Positions 7,537-14,663 of a DNA stretch of 33,474 bases are shown piece by piece. The notes beneath the pieces are model-generated. The model was not told the origin of the DNA, ran no database searches, and saw only the letters and a program-made list of their open reading frames with translations. Positions within the stretch are counted from its first letter, which is position 1. Each line of letters opens with the position of its first letter. The translations under genes and the position numbers were made by a program. This stretch comes from Calditrichota bacterium (GTDB taxonomy: Bacteria > Zhuqueibacterota > Zhuqueibacteria > Thermofontimicrobiales > Thermofontimicrobiaceae), in assembly GCA_013152715.1 (NCBI GenBank), contig JAADFU010000048.1, forward strand, positions 1 through 33,474. Reading direction: 5' to 3'.

Positions 7537-8460
7537 ATGAATCTTTTTTCTCGGCCTCGAATCGGACTGGCGCTCGGCGGCGGCGGCGCCCGCGGTTTTG
7601 CGCATATCGGTGTACTGAAAGTTTTCCATCAGGAGAAGATACCTTTTGATTTAATCAGCGGCGCCAGCGCCGGGTCGTTGATCGGAGCGATGTACTCGCA
7701 GCTTGCTGATGCTCAAAAAATTGAGGATCGAGTGAAAGCATTTTTAGCCAGCGAAACCTATCACAAACTTGGTTTGCGCAAAACATTTTTCGGCAATCAG
7801 ACCAGCGGAGTTTTTTCGCATTTGATCACTCATTTGAAGGAAACAATTGTCATCAATCTTGCTCATCGTCGAAATTTCCTCATTCCCGCTGATAAATTTA
7901 TGGTGGCGTTGGAGTTTCTGCTGGAGGACGGTTTTATTCAGGACGGAATTTTGCCGTTTTGCGCCGTCGCTTCGGACATCATCTCCGGGGAAGATGTCTA
8001 CATGACTCATGGCCCCATTCGCACGGCAGTGCTGGCGAGTAGCTCTATTCCAGGATTTTTGCCGCCAGTGGAGCGCGACGGCAAGCTATTACTCGACGGC
8101 GCTGTGACGCAAAAAGTACCGGTGCAAGCAGCGCAACTGATGGGAGCCGATGTTGTCATTGCGGTAGATGTTTCCCAAGAACTCGGTCATGAAACGGAAT
8201 ACGATAATATTCTCGAAATAATTAATCGAACGTCAAAAATTACATCGGATCAGCTTACGCAATTTCAGATGAAATCCGCTGATGCCGTGATCCGGCCGGA
8301 AGTGGGAAAATATCACTGGTTTGAGTTTGATCGCGTCGAGCAATTCATCAACGCTGGCGAAGACGCGGCACGGGAAGCGTTGCCAAAAATTCGTAAAGTG
8401 ATCTCGCGGCGGCATGTTTGGAAAAAAAATAGTTTTTCTCGTTTACAACAATTTGAGTAA
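7537..8460 (+). CDS. Patatin-like phospholipase
   Basis: A 307-residue patatin/RssA-type serine hydrolase of usual family length. It contains the oxyanion-hole glycine loop (LALGGGGARGFAH, residues 11-23), the nucleophile elbow G42-A-S44-A-G-S and the catalytic Asp187 in DGAVTQKVPV, so the Ser-Asp dyad is complete. Enzymes of this family hydrolyse acyl esters of membrane lipids. No signal peptide is present, so it is probably cytoplasmic or peripheral on the inner membrane. The ribosome site before the ATG is weak (GATCGGAAAC). It has its own consensus promoter and is divergent from the SpoIIE-type phosphatase gene. The real substrate cannot be deduced. Confidence 0.93.
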   Translation: MNLFSRPRIGLALGGGGARGFAHIGVLKVFHQEKIPFDLISGASAGSLIGAMYSQLADAQKIEDRVKAFLASETYHKLGLRKTFFGNQTSGVFSHLITHLKETIVINLAHRRNFLIPADKFMVALEFLLEDGFIQDGILPFCAVASDIISGEDVYMTHGPIRTAVLASSSIPGFLPPVERDGKLLLDGAVTQKVPVQAAQLMGADVVIAVDVSQELGHETEYDNILEIINRTSKITSDQLTQFQMKSADAVIRPEVGKYHWFEFDRVEQFINAGEDAAREALPKIRKVISRRHVWKKNSFSRLQQFE

Positions 8461-8656
8461 CTATTCAGATACAAAGGCGCGCAGCCCCTCACTATTGAGA
8501 CATAGAATGAAGTCGGAAGATGAAAAGGGTGAACAACTACAAGATGAAATCCGTTTCCCATTCTGAAGCTAATTAGAAAAATCTTGAAAAGGAACAAGTG
8601 CACTGCTCTGGAAGTTTACTGCCGGAGCTTTCTTTTTAACGGAGGAAACTGAATCT

Positions 8657-10249
8657 TTGTCTCGTCGCATACTGAAAAATCTCATCGATCTGGCTACCGG
8701 AACGCTGGTGTCGCGCGTCTTTGGCTTTTTGCGCGAATTGATCACTGCGGCGTACTACGGCACTCACCGCGCCATGGATTTGTTCGTGATCGCGTTTACC
8801 ATTCCTGCCTTTTTTCGTCAGGTATTGGGCGAAGACGTCGTGGAGCGCGCTTTTATGCCGCCGTTTAAAACTCTCATCAGTCAAAAAAAATACGCCAAAG
8901 GCTGGCGTCTGCTTTCGTCCTGTTTGAATTTAATGATTTTTGTGCTGCTCATTTTGACGGCAGTTCTTTACCTACTCGCGCCTTTGATCGTGAAAATGAT
9001 TGCTCCGGGCCTGGCGGAAGATTTACTCCCGCAGGCGGTGACCATGACTTACTGGATCATTCCGTTCATGTTCATCATCGGCATCGCGGCGTTCGCCGGC
9101 GGGATTTTGAATTTCTTTGAAATGAACAAAATTTACAGTCTGGCGCCGGCGATGATGAGCGTGGGCGTGATTATTGGCGTGCATTTTTTTCGTTCATTTT
9201 TGGGAATCTACGCTCTGCCGGCTGGTTTTCTGCTGGGTGCAATAATGGTCGTGGCGGTTCAGTTGCCTTTTCTTTTTGCAAAAAAAATTCACAAGGACAC
9301 TCAGGCGCGCTACTATCCCGGTCTGCAAATTCACGATCCGGAAATGCAGAGAGTCGGCCGCGAAAGCGGTTTTATTTTTCTCAAATCACTGCTGGACAAA
9401 TCCGTGGAAATCGTGGACAGAATTCTGGCTTCGTTTTTGATTACCGGAAGTATTTCCTCGCTTTGGTTCGCGCATCGTCTCATTTTGCTGCCTGTCGCCA
9501 TCATCGGTCTGGCAATCAGCCGCTCGCTGATTCCGTATTTGACAGAAAAAAAGGCTTTAATTGAAGACCGAAAATTTTTAGAAGGAATCACGCTGGGCAT
9601 CGAGTTGAATTTTACGCTCGTGTTGCCGACGATTATGTTCATGGTTGTCATGGCAAAACCAATCATCAGCTTTGTCTATCAACGTGGCGAGTTCGATGCC
9701 GAAAGCACGCGATTGACGGCAATCGCTTTTTGGTGCTACTCCGCCGGTCTGCTCGGTTTAAGCCTCAACGCTTTTCTGTCGCGCATTTTCTCCATTTTTC
9801 AGAAAAATCGCATTCCGTTTTACGTGGCAATTTTTTCCGCGACGCTCAATATCGGCTTGAATTTTCTGCTGGTGAGAACTTCGCTCAAGCACGGCGGCAT
9901 TGCTCTGGCTTCTTCCATCGCCTTTACCATGAGCGGTATTGTCTTGTTTTACTTTTTATTGAGACAATTGAATTTTGAACTGAATGTGCGGCAGATTGTC
10001 AGCGATCTGATTAAACTGACAGTTCTCAGTGCGGTCATCGGATTGGTGTGCCATCGGATTTATTTTGTGTGGCTGGAACCGTTTTTCTCGAGGAATGTGG
10101 CTTCGCTTTTTTTGCGAAATGCGATTGGTTTGAGTGTCGTGGCAGTTATTTCGCTCGCTATTTATGGAGTCGCTTTGTTTCTGTGGGGACCTGAAATGAT
10201 AAAATCGCGGTTGAAAGCAATGAATAAAAAAAGTGTGCTACACCTTTGA
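8657..10249 (+). CDS. murJ: MurJ/MviN-family lipid II flippase
   Basis: A 530-residue polytopic membrane protein of the MviN/MurJ family (MOP superfamily), with about 14 hydrophobic segments. It starts at TTG with GGAGGA 10 nt upstream. The N-terminus (LATGTLVSRVFGFLRELITAA) matches the conserved first helix with its RxxGFxRE motif, and the middle has a conserved QRGEFD-like loop (VYQRGEFDAESTRLTA). MurJ moves lipid-linked peptidoglycan precursor from the inner to the outer face of the cytoplasmic membrane. The last codons (KSVLHL) and the TGA stop lie within a hairpin-forming repeat, so the natural C-terminus may have been replaced when that repeat arrived. The 196-nt gap upstream (8461-8656) shows no clear promoter or gene. 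Confidence 0.93.
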   Translation: MSRRILKNLIDLATGTLVSRVFGFLRELITAAYYGTHRAMDLFVIAFTIPAFFRQVLGEDVVERAFMPPFKTLISQKKYAKGWRLLSSCLNLMIFVLLILTAVLYLLAPLIVKMIAPGLAEDLLPQAVTMTYWIIPFMFIIGIAAFAGGILNFFEMNKIYSLAPAMMSVGVIIGVHFFRSFLGIYALPAGFLLGAIMVVAVQLPFLFAKKIHKDTQARYYPGLQIHDPEMQRVGRESGFIFLKSLLDKSVEIVDRILASFLITGSISSLWFAHRLILLPVAIIGLAISRSLIPYLTEKKALIEDRKFLEGITLGIELNFTLVLPTIMFMVVMAKPIISFVYQRGEFDAESTRLTAIAFWCYSAGLLGLSLNAFLSRIFSIFQKNRIPFYVAIFSATLNIGLNFLLVRTSLKHGGIALASSIAFTMSGIVLFYFLLRQLNFELNVRQIVSDLIKLTVLSAVIGLVCHRIYFVWLEPFFSRNVASLFLRNAIGLSVVAVISLAIYGVALFLWGPEMIKSRLKAMNKKSVLHL

Positions 10250-10260
10250 GTGTAGTACAC
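10233..10260 (+). terminator. Palindromic repeat copy A: hairpin at the 3' end of murJ
   Basis: An 11-bp stem (GTGTGCTACAC / GTGTAGTACAC, one G-U pair in the rightward RNA) with loop CTTTGA, flanked by A-rich and T-rich sequence. The murJ stop codon is the last three bases of the loop. The poor downstream U-tract makes it a modest terminator. Closely related palindromes lie at 10446-10474 and 15576-15603. Confidence 0.6.
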
Positions 10261-10268
10261 TTTAAAAA

Positions 10269-10422
10269 TATGAATGACCAGTTGAAAATTTTTAAGTAAA
10301 ATAGCAATGGAAAACAATAAAAGCCTTACGGCTTAATTCCGAAACTGGGACGGAGTTAAGGCGTCAGCCTTTTAAAAACAGGTAGTTAATACCAAATGTC
10401 CAATTTTAACCGGTCATTTGTA
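10269..10422. repeat. Nested inverted-repeat element (MITE-like) between murJ and a lipoprotein gene
   Basis: The ends are imperfect terminal inverted repeats: 10269-10290 (TA then AATGACCAGTTGAAAATT) and 10402-10422 (AATTTTAACCGGTCATT through TA), differing by a few bases and one indel. A second inverted repeat lies inside (10321-10375). No coding sequence is present. The architecture resembles a small non-autonomous element, but I see no clear target-site duplication beyond TA. Confidence 0.5.
10321..10375. repeat. Double-hairpin palindromic repeat
   Basis: Two 23-nt arms match at 19 of 23 positions as an inverted repeat. Each arm also folds alone: AAGCC-TTAC-GGCTT on the left and AAGGC-GTCA-GCCTT on the right. 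Such a pair of adjacent small hairpins is typical of REP/BIME-like dispersed repeats. Confidence 0.5.
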
Positions 10423-10445
10423 CTAAAACTATAAAAGAGAAAAAA

Positions 10446-10480
10446 GTGTACCACACCTTTCAGGTGTAGCACACTTTTTT
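10446..10480 (-). terminator. Palindromic repeat copy B: terminator of the glycosidase-like lipoprotein gene
   Basis: In the leftward RNA, GTGTGCTACACC / GGTGTGGTACAC forms a 12-bp stem with two G-U pairs and loop TGAAA, followed by a run of T. The gene's TGA stop (10482-10480) immediately precedes the stem. A/T runs on both sides could allow bidirectional termination for the convergent genes. Confidence 0.7.
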
Positions 10481-12510
10481 CACCGAAACTTGGGAATTTT
10501 CCTCAAATTAAGAAAATACCGCTCTCCGCAATTGACCTCGTCCAATTCAAAAATTCCATCGGCCAATTTCCTGAAGGGCACGATGGTGTTTTTTTCGTTG
10601 CGAACTTTTCTAATCTCGAAATTATCCATTAATAGCACCAGCCGTCCGTTGTGCGCAGACAAGAATTCGGCTCGATTGTTGTGATAAATGATGATTCCTT
10701 TGCCTTTTTCCGCGGTTTCAGCGAGCAAATCGCCGTCAAAGGAGCGGAGTTTCCACTTGCCAAAATCGGAGAATGTGACGATGCCATCCGGTTTGTTCGC
10801 GGCAAATTGAACCGCTTGTCTGATAAAATTTTTGTTCTCGTCGGCAATTTTCCCGTCCGCAAAAGACTGGCTGTACTGAATCGCCGGCATTCCGAAAATA
10901 GCTGCCGTGGCAAAATAGTACGGAGCAATTTTATTGTACATCGTCACCGCGCCGGCGTCGATCAATTTCCCGGGCAGGGCATTGATGATAATTCGGGCTC
11001 TTTTTTCGCGGCGCAATTTATTGTCCCAGCCATCTTGCAACTGCACCATGTCCTGAATGTGGTAAAAATGCGGGTCGATTGCCGAACTGATAATCAGCGC
11101 GTCTGGTTTGTGAAGTTTTGCCCGGCGGTAAAATTCCCCTAAATAACGGTAAGCTTCTTTAATTCCCATTCCTAAAGTGGGATTTTCAAAATCTGCTGTA
11201 ACAGGATTGGGCGTCAGAAACAGGTTCTCGATTTGGATTCCGTCCGCATTGAGTTGCCCAGGCCTATTGCCGAGCATCATTTTACAGCAGCTATCGACGT
11301 AGGCAGAAAACAGATGATGCGTCGCGTCGCAGAATTCGCCGTCGTGTAAACCCCAGCGCACCGCTTTGGTGTCCGGCTCGATTTGCCAGGCTTTCCAGGA
11401 AAGAATGACGCGAATGCCGCGAACGTGACACCAATCAATGAAATTTCGTAAATTCTTAAAATTTGGTCCTGGCGTAGGATCTCCGTAGAGGCGATTCCAT
11501 TTTCCGTCAAGGATAAAAATAAAATTAGTGTCGATCCAAGTCGAACGAATGGAATCGACAAATGTTTTGACCCAATCCAGTGTGTAGCGTTGGTCATCGG
11601 CCGTAAATTGGTTGAGCAGACGGTCGCCGCGCGGAGAAACGAGCGGCTGTTTCCACCAGTCTGCCATTTTTTCACTGCGTTTTTGTTGAGATTTGTTTCC
11701 CTGAAGAATGAAGCGGCTGAAATCGCGGACGCCATCCCACTCGGAACGATTGCAGCTAATGAGCAATTCCGGGAGCTGGTAGAAATTATTTTTCGCCGCG
11801 GAAATTTTTTCCCAGGGAATGTCCAGCGAGAGGGATTTGTTTTTGAAAGCAAAAATTGTCGCGTCAGGTAATTCAGTAAGTCCGACGCTGAACCAACCAG
11901 CCGGGCTGTGAAAAGACAAATTGAGCGGCGCTGGGGCAAATTTCCATTGCTGATCCCGGTCGGTGCGGATGTCGATTTGCGGATTTCTGGTGTAATAATC
12001 GTCCGGTTCCGGAGAGAAAAATTCACTCCAGCCGCGGGAATCCATTGCCTCGTTTTCGCGACGGAAAAAATAGACGCCAACCCCGCTGTCCGGCGGATGA
12101 ACGGAAAATTTCACGGAAAAGCAATTTTCAAAAAAAGCGAATTCCATTTTTAAAATCAAAGAATCTTCTGAAAACTGCTGGCAACTGAGAAAATTATTTT
12201 TAATTTGCCATTTGAAAGAAGACTCTGCTCGCGAGTCAGATTTCGGCGCCGGCAACTGCACCGCGAGCGGAAAAGAGGTGTATTTTTTTTGGACGGAATT
12301 GAAAAACTCAGCGCGCGCATTGTGCTTGTTAATTTTCAAAAAATAGACCGGAGTCGTTATTCTAATTTCACTCGAATCCTGGACAATGGTGGTAGCGGGT
12401 TTTATTTCCTCTGAAGGCGGACGGTTGGAGGCACAGGAAAAATAAATCACCGCTGCAAAAATGACCGGCAAAATTGGTCCAAAGAATTTATTTGACCACA
12501 TAGCGCGCAT
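10480..12510 (-). CDS. Glycoside hydrolase-like (TIM-barrel) lipoprotein
   Basis: A lipoprotein of 676 residues with start ATG at 12510 (AAGG 8 nt upstream). The longer in-frame reading to 12792 is rejected because the promoter at 12683-12711 lies within it. Residues 1-26 form a lipoprotein signal (AAVIYFSCAS, Cys26). Residues about 30-270 look like a beta-sandwich. A barrel region follows, reminiscent of the GH31/GH36 alpha-galactosidase/alpha-glucosidase clan (TNFIFILDGKWNRLYGD, FIDWCHVRGIRVILSWKAW, LNADGIQIENL), then a beta-rich tail. At the expected nucleophile position the sequence reads ADGIQIEN rather than the usual K/W-x-D, so activity and family are uncertain. It is probably an outer-membrane or periplasmic glycan-active protein. 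Confidence 0.72.
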   Translation of the reverse strand: MRAMWSNKFFGPILPVIFAAVIYFSCASNRPPSEEIKPATTIVQDSSEIRITTPVYFLKINKHNARAEFFNSVQKKYTSFPLAVQLPAPKSDSRAESSFKWQIKNNFLSCQQFSEDSLILKMEFAFFENCFSVKFSVHPPDSGVGVYFFRRENEAMDSRGWSEFFSPEPDDYYTRNPQIDIRTDRDQQWKFAPAPLNLSFHSPAGWFSVGLTELPDATIFAFKNKSLSLDIPWEKISAAKNNFYQLPELLISCNRSEWDGVRDFSRFILQGNKSQQKRSEKMADWWKQPLVSPRGDRLLNQFTADDQRYTLDWVKTFVDSIRSTWIDTNFIFILDGKWNRLYGDPTPGPNFKNLRNFIDWCHVRGIRVILSWKAWQIEPDTKAVRWGLHDGEFCDATHHLFSAYVDSCCKMMLGNRPGQLNADGIQIENLFLTPNPVTADFENPTLGMGIKEAYRYLGEFYRRAKLHKPDALIISSAIDPHFYHIQDMVQLQDGWDNKLRREKRARIIINALPGKLIDAGAVTMYNKIAPYYFATAAIFGMPAIQYSQSFADGKIADENKNFIRQAVQFAANKPDGIVTFSDFGKWKLRSFDGDLLAETAEKGKGIIIYHNNRAEFLSAHNGRLVLLMDNFEIRKVRNEKNTIVPFRKLADGIFELDEVNCGERYFLNLRKIPKFR

Positions 12511-12682
12511 GGGGTAAACCTTAAAAATTTTGACGTTCCAATCTAATCGAATAAAATAACAGCAATTTATTACAAAAATTATTCCATTGTGTGATAATTG
12601 AGGATATTTGTTTTCAAGTTTAATAGAATCAATCAATTGAGCCTTGCAGCCCAAAGAGAAATGTTTTTTCCGTTGGTCGGAA

Positions 12683-12711
12683 ATGATACGAAATTTGCAC
12701 ACTAAAGTCAA
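12683..12711 (-). promoter_or_regulatory. Sigma70-type promoter of the glycosidase-like lipoprotein gene
   Basis: Leftward TTGACT (12711-12706), a 17-nt spacer and TATCAT (12688-12683). Initiation near 12676 gives a leader of about 165 nt to the ATG at 12510. Apart from this promoter, 12511-12894 shows no gene that I can support. Confidence 0.65.
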
Positions 12712-12894
12712 GAGTTGGTTGAAGATTGAAAGAAATTTAGAAAAATGACAAAAGGAAATGTCGAGAAAAGGCTGGAATTTTTTCAGTCTCAACTAATGAA
12801 AAATCAATGGGATGCATTTTCGTCCTTAATTTTCAGAAGAAAAGAAAAATGACATTTTTGAAATAGCAACATCAAAAATGAATTTAAGGAGATT

Positions 12895-13035
12895 TCATTT
12901 AGTGCCGGGACCTGTAACCGTGAAATTGCCGCCGTCGCGATAGGTGGGAACGCGCAAAAAGTCGAGCGTGGGCTTGTCGATGAGCGCGCTGATATTGTTC
13001 AGCAATTCTGCCGGCAATTTTGCCCTGAATGACAT
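12895..13035 (-). pseudogene. 46-codon ORF, possible gene remnant
   Basis: The ORF begins MSFRAKLPAELL and ends FTVTGPGTK, with balanced codon use and a protein-like texture (ISALIDKPTLDFLRVPTYRD). It has no evident ribosome site and I do not recognise it. It sits directly after another tiny ORF (13037-13108), separated by 1 nt. The pair may be the remains of a longer exported protein broken by a frameshift, or chance ORFs. Confidence 0.3.
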
Positions 13036-13036
13036 G

Positions 13037-13108
13037 CTAAACAAATGCAAATTTAGCGAGAATCAAAATTAAAAGAAGCAGTTTTAAGCCTTTGCGCAGG
13101 AAAGACAT
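13037..13108 (-). CDS. Possible 23-residue hydrophobic peptide
   Basis: A tiny ORF starting MSFLRKGLK, followed by a leucine/isoleucine-rich stretch long enough for one membrane helix or a signal peptide core. It has no strong ribosome site. It is 1 nt upstream of the 46-codon ORF on the same strand, so it may be that ORF's original signal peptide, now out of frame. Very uncertain. Confidence 0.2.
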   Translation of the reverse strand: MSFLRKGLKLLLLILILAKFAFV

Positions 13109-13112
13109 TTCC

Positions 13113-13129
13113 AAGGTGTACTCCACCTT
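13113..13129. repeat. Short palindrome related to the 3'-end hairpin repeat
   Basis: AAGGTGTACTCCACCTT has 6-bp arms (AAGGTG/CACCTT) around TACTC. It shares the GGTGTACT and CACCTT words with the palindromes at 10233, 10446 and 15576 and may be a decayed copy. It lies downstream of the DUF3783 gene. Confidence 0.35.
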
Positions 13130-13155
13130 CCGGCTTTCGAGTTTCGATCCTCAAT

Positions 13156-13190
13156 GCCAAAAGCCAAGAGCCAAATGCCAATAGCCAAAA
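13156..13190. repeat. Heptanucleotide tandem repeat, five units
   Basis: GCCAA recurs exactly every 7 nt at 13156, 13163, 13170, 13177 and 13184; the last two positions of each unit vary (AA, GA, AT, TA, AA). The array starts 5 nt beyond the DUF3783 stop codon. Confidence 0.7.
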
Positions 13191-13194
13191 CCAA

Positions 13195-13641
13195 TCACTT
13201 CCGCTGTTTTTCCTGCATCTTCCGGATTTCTTCTCTTTCCGCAGCTAATTCCTTTGTTAAATCCGATAATTTCCAATTTTCCGTTGTCGGCGTCAAAGTT
13301 GCCCACAGCGGCGCGGGCAGGCCTGCCGCGCGATAGCCGCGAATCAAAGTGTGCAGTTCTTTTTCCGTGATCCCGGCCATGACGACTGCGAGCGGAATTT
13401 TAGAAGGTTCGTTTAAGCCGGAATTTTCTGGCAGAGCGAACAAATCAGCCATTTTTTCGTTCGCTTGCTGCGTCGTGACAAATACTGCGGGCAGGGGAGA
13501 AAGTTCCAGTTCTTCAATCAATGACAGAAAGCGTGCATGAAGGTCTTTTCCCAGTCCGCACACCAGAACTTTTCGCGGACCGAAAAATCTCTGCTCGCTC
13601 TGTCCCACTTTTTTGAATGTCCCATCTTCGTTATTGCTCAT
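13195..13641 (-). CDS. DUF3783 domain protein
   Basis: A small cytoplasmic protein of 148 residues. The central and C-terminal part (AVVMAGITEKELHTLIRGYRAAGLPAPLWATLTPTTENWKLSDLTKEL) matches what I know of DUF3783: a short alpha/beta domain with a 'GI-x-E-x-EL...Y+xAGLP-x-P-x-WATLTP' pattern. Residues 22-45 (RKVLVCGLGKDLHARFLSLIEEL) form an N-terminal strand-helix unit. Molecular function is unknown. The C-terminal 20 residues are a charged helix. The start is supported by GAGGAAA 8-9 nt upstream. It is 84 nt downstream of the SufBD gene on the same strand but has a candidate promoter of its own, so cotranscription is possible rather than certain. Confidence 0.8.
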   Translation of the reverse strand: MSNNEDGTFKKVGQSEQRFFGPRKVLVCGLGKDLHARFLSLIEELELSPLPAVFVTTQQANEKMADLFALPENSGLNEPSKIPLAVVMAGITEKELHTLIRGYRAAGLPAPLWATLTPTTENWKLSDLTKELAAEREEIRKMQEKQRK

Positions 13642-13664
13642 TTATGTTTCCTCAATTTGCCTTC

Positions 13665-13693
13665 AAATTAATTAAAAAAAACAGGCATGACAA
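13665..13693 (-). promoter_or_regulatory. Candidate promoter of the DUF3783 gene
   Basis: Leftward TTGTCA (13693-13688), a 17-nt spacer and TAATTT (13670-13665). The predicted start is about 17 nt upstream of the ATG. Confidence 0.4.
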
Positions 13694-13724
13694 GATTTTG
13701 CCAATTGTCTGGTTTTCACAAAAT

Positions 13725-14663
13725 TTATGATAACAAACCGTTAATGATCAATTCGACGGCTTCTTCTTCGTCCATGCCGCGGGACATCAGCGTTTCTAAT
13801 TGTTTATTATCCACGCTCCCGATGGCGGCCTCATGAGTCACGTGGGCGCGAGGATCTTCTACGTCCACGATGGGAATGGCTTTGGCGACAGCCTCGTCTT
13901 TCACAATTTCGTGGCAATCGACATGGCCGCGCGTGAACGGCGCTGTAGCGCGCAAGGTATTGTAAACTTCGGCGCGCGCTTTTCCGCGAGCGGCAATTTT
14001 CGACGTGAGCACGCCGCGCGCCCGCTCGCCAACGAGAAATCCGGATTCTCTGATTTCAATTATGTCGTCTTCAGTGCCGCTAATACGCGAAGTCATTTCC
14101 ATCACGCTGTCTTCTTTGCCGGTAATCTCATAATCGATGTAAATTTCGCCCACGCGTCCTTTGAGCAACTCAAACTCCGTGTTGAATTTCGCGCCTTTTT
14201 CCAGCGTCACCTTTGCTTTGGGAACGACTTTTATGCCCCCTTTGCTGCCGTGGATGTGGCGCTCAAAATAAGTATAGTCAGCATTTTCGCCAATATTGAT
14301 TTTCGCGTCCATGATGTGCTGAATAGCGACAGCATTGGGAAATGTGCAATGAGAGAGCAGCGAAATTTTAGAATTTTTGCCAATTTTCACATCCATCTTG
14401 ATGCGCTGAATACCGGTTTCAGGAATGATCCCGAAACACAAATGCACCGGATTTTTCACGACAACGTCGTCTGCGAGCCGCATGGTTAATTCCACGCCGT
14501 CTTCCAATTCTTTCGCGTCCATTTCCAAACCCGGAACCAGGTGCGTGCCCAATACTTTATTTTGATGAACCACCAAATGGGCAACTTCCGGGTCGCTCAA
14601 AATGCCCGAATCTGACTCGGTGGTCTCGTAAACTTCTTTCATTTGCTGCATCTTATCGTTCAT
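13725..14663 (-). CDS. SufB/SufD-family Fe-S assembly scaffold protein (short, archaeal-like form)
   Basis: A 312-residue SufBD-core protein, clearly shorter than bacterial SufB (about 470-480) or SufD (about 420). The beta-helix core spans residues about 70-280, with the conserved end GHVDCHEIVKD and HVTHEAAIGSVDNKQLETLMSRGMDEEEA. The C-terminal EEEAVELIINGLL helix is the usual SufC-docking end. Its start overlaps the SufC stop by one base (TAATG), so translation is coupled. With SufC it should form a scaffold complex on which iron-sulfur clusters are built in the cytoplasm. The length and two-gene arrangement resemble the minimal SufCB (SMS-type) systems of methanogens and other anaerobes. 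I cannot decide from sequence alone whether to call it B or D. Confidence 0.9.
   Translation of the reverse strand: MNDKMQQMKEVYETTESDSGILSDPEVAHLVVHQNKVLGTHLVPGLEMDAKELEDGVELTMRLADDVVVKNPVHLCFGIIPETGIQRIKMDVKIGKNSKISLLSHCTFPNAVAIQHIMDAKINIGENADYTYFERHIHGSKGGIKVVPKAKVTLEKGAKFNTEFELLKGRVGEIYIDYEITGKEDSVMEMTSRISGTEDDIIEIRESGFLVGERARGVLTSKIAARGKARAEVYNTLRATAPFTRGHVDCHEIVKDEAVAKAIPIVDVEDPRAHVTHEAAIGSVDNKQLETLMSRGMDEEEAVELIINGLLS

Noticed and set aside
12511-12792. 94-codon N-terminal extension of the glycosidase-like lipoprotein
   Set aside because: It would place the lipoprotein signal in the middle of the protein, and a TTGACT-17-TATCAT promoter lies inside it; the ATG at 12510 has a ribosome site.
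13156-13190. CRISPR-like array
   Set aside because: The periodicity is only 7 nt with no spacers; it is a simple tandem repeat. No cas genes are in the window.
13800-14489. 229-codon plus-strand frame
   Set aside because: Antisense to the SufBD gene, His/Phe/Ala-rich shadow composition, no ribosome site.
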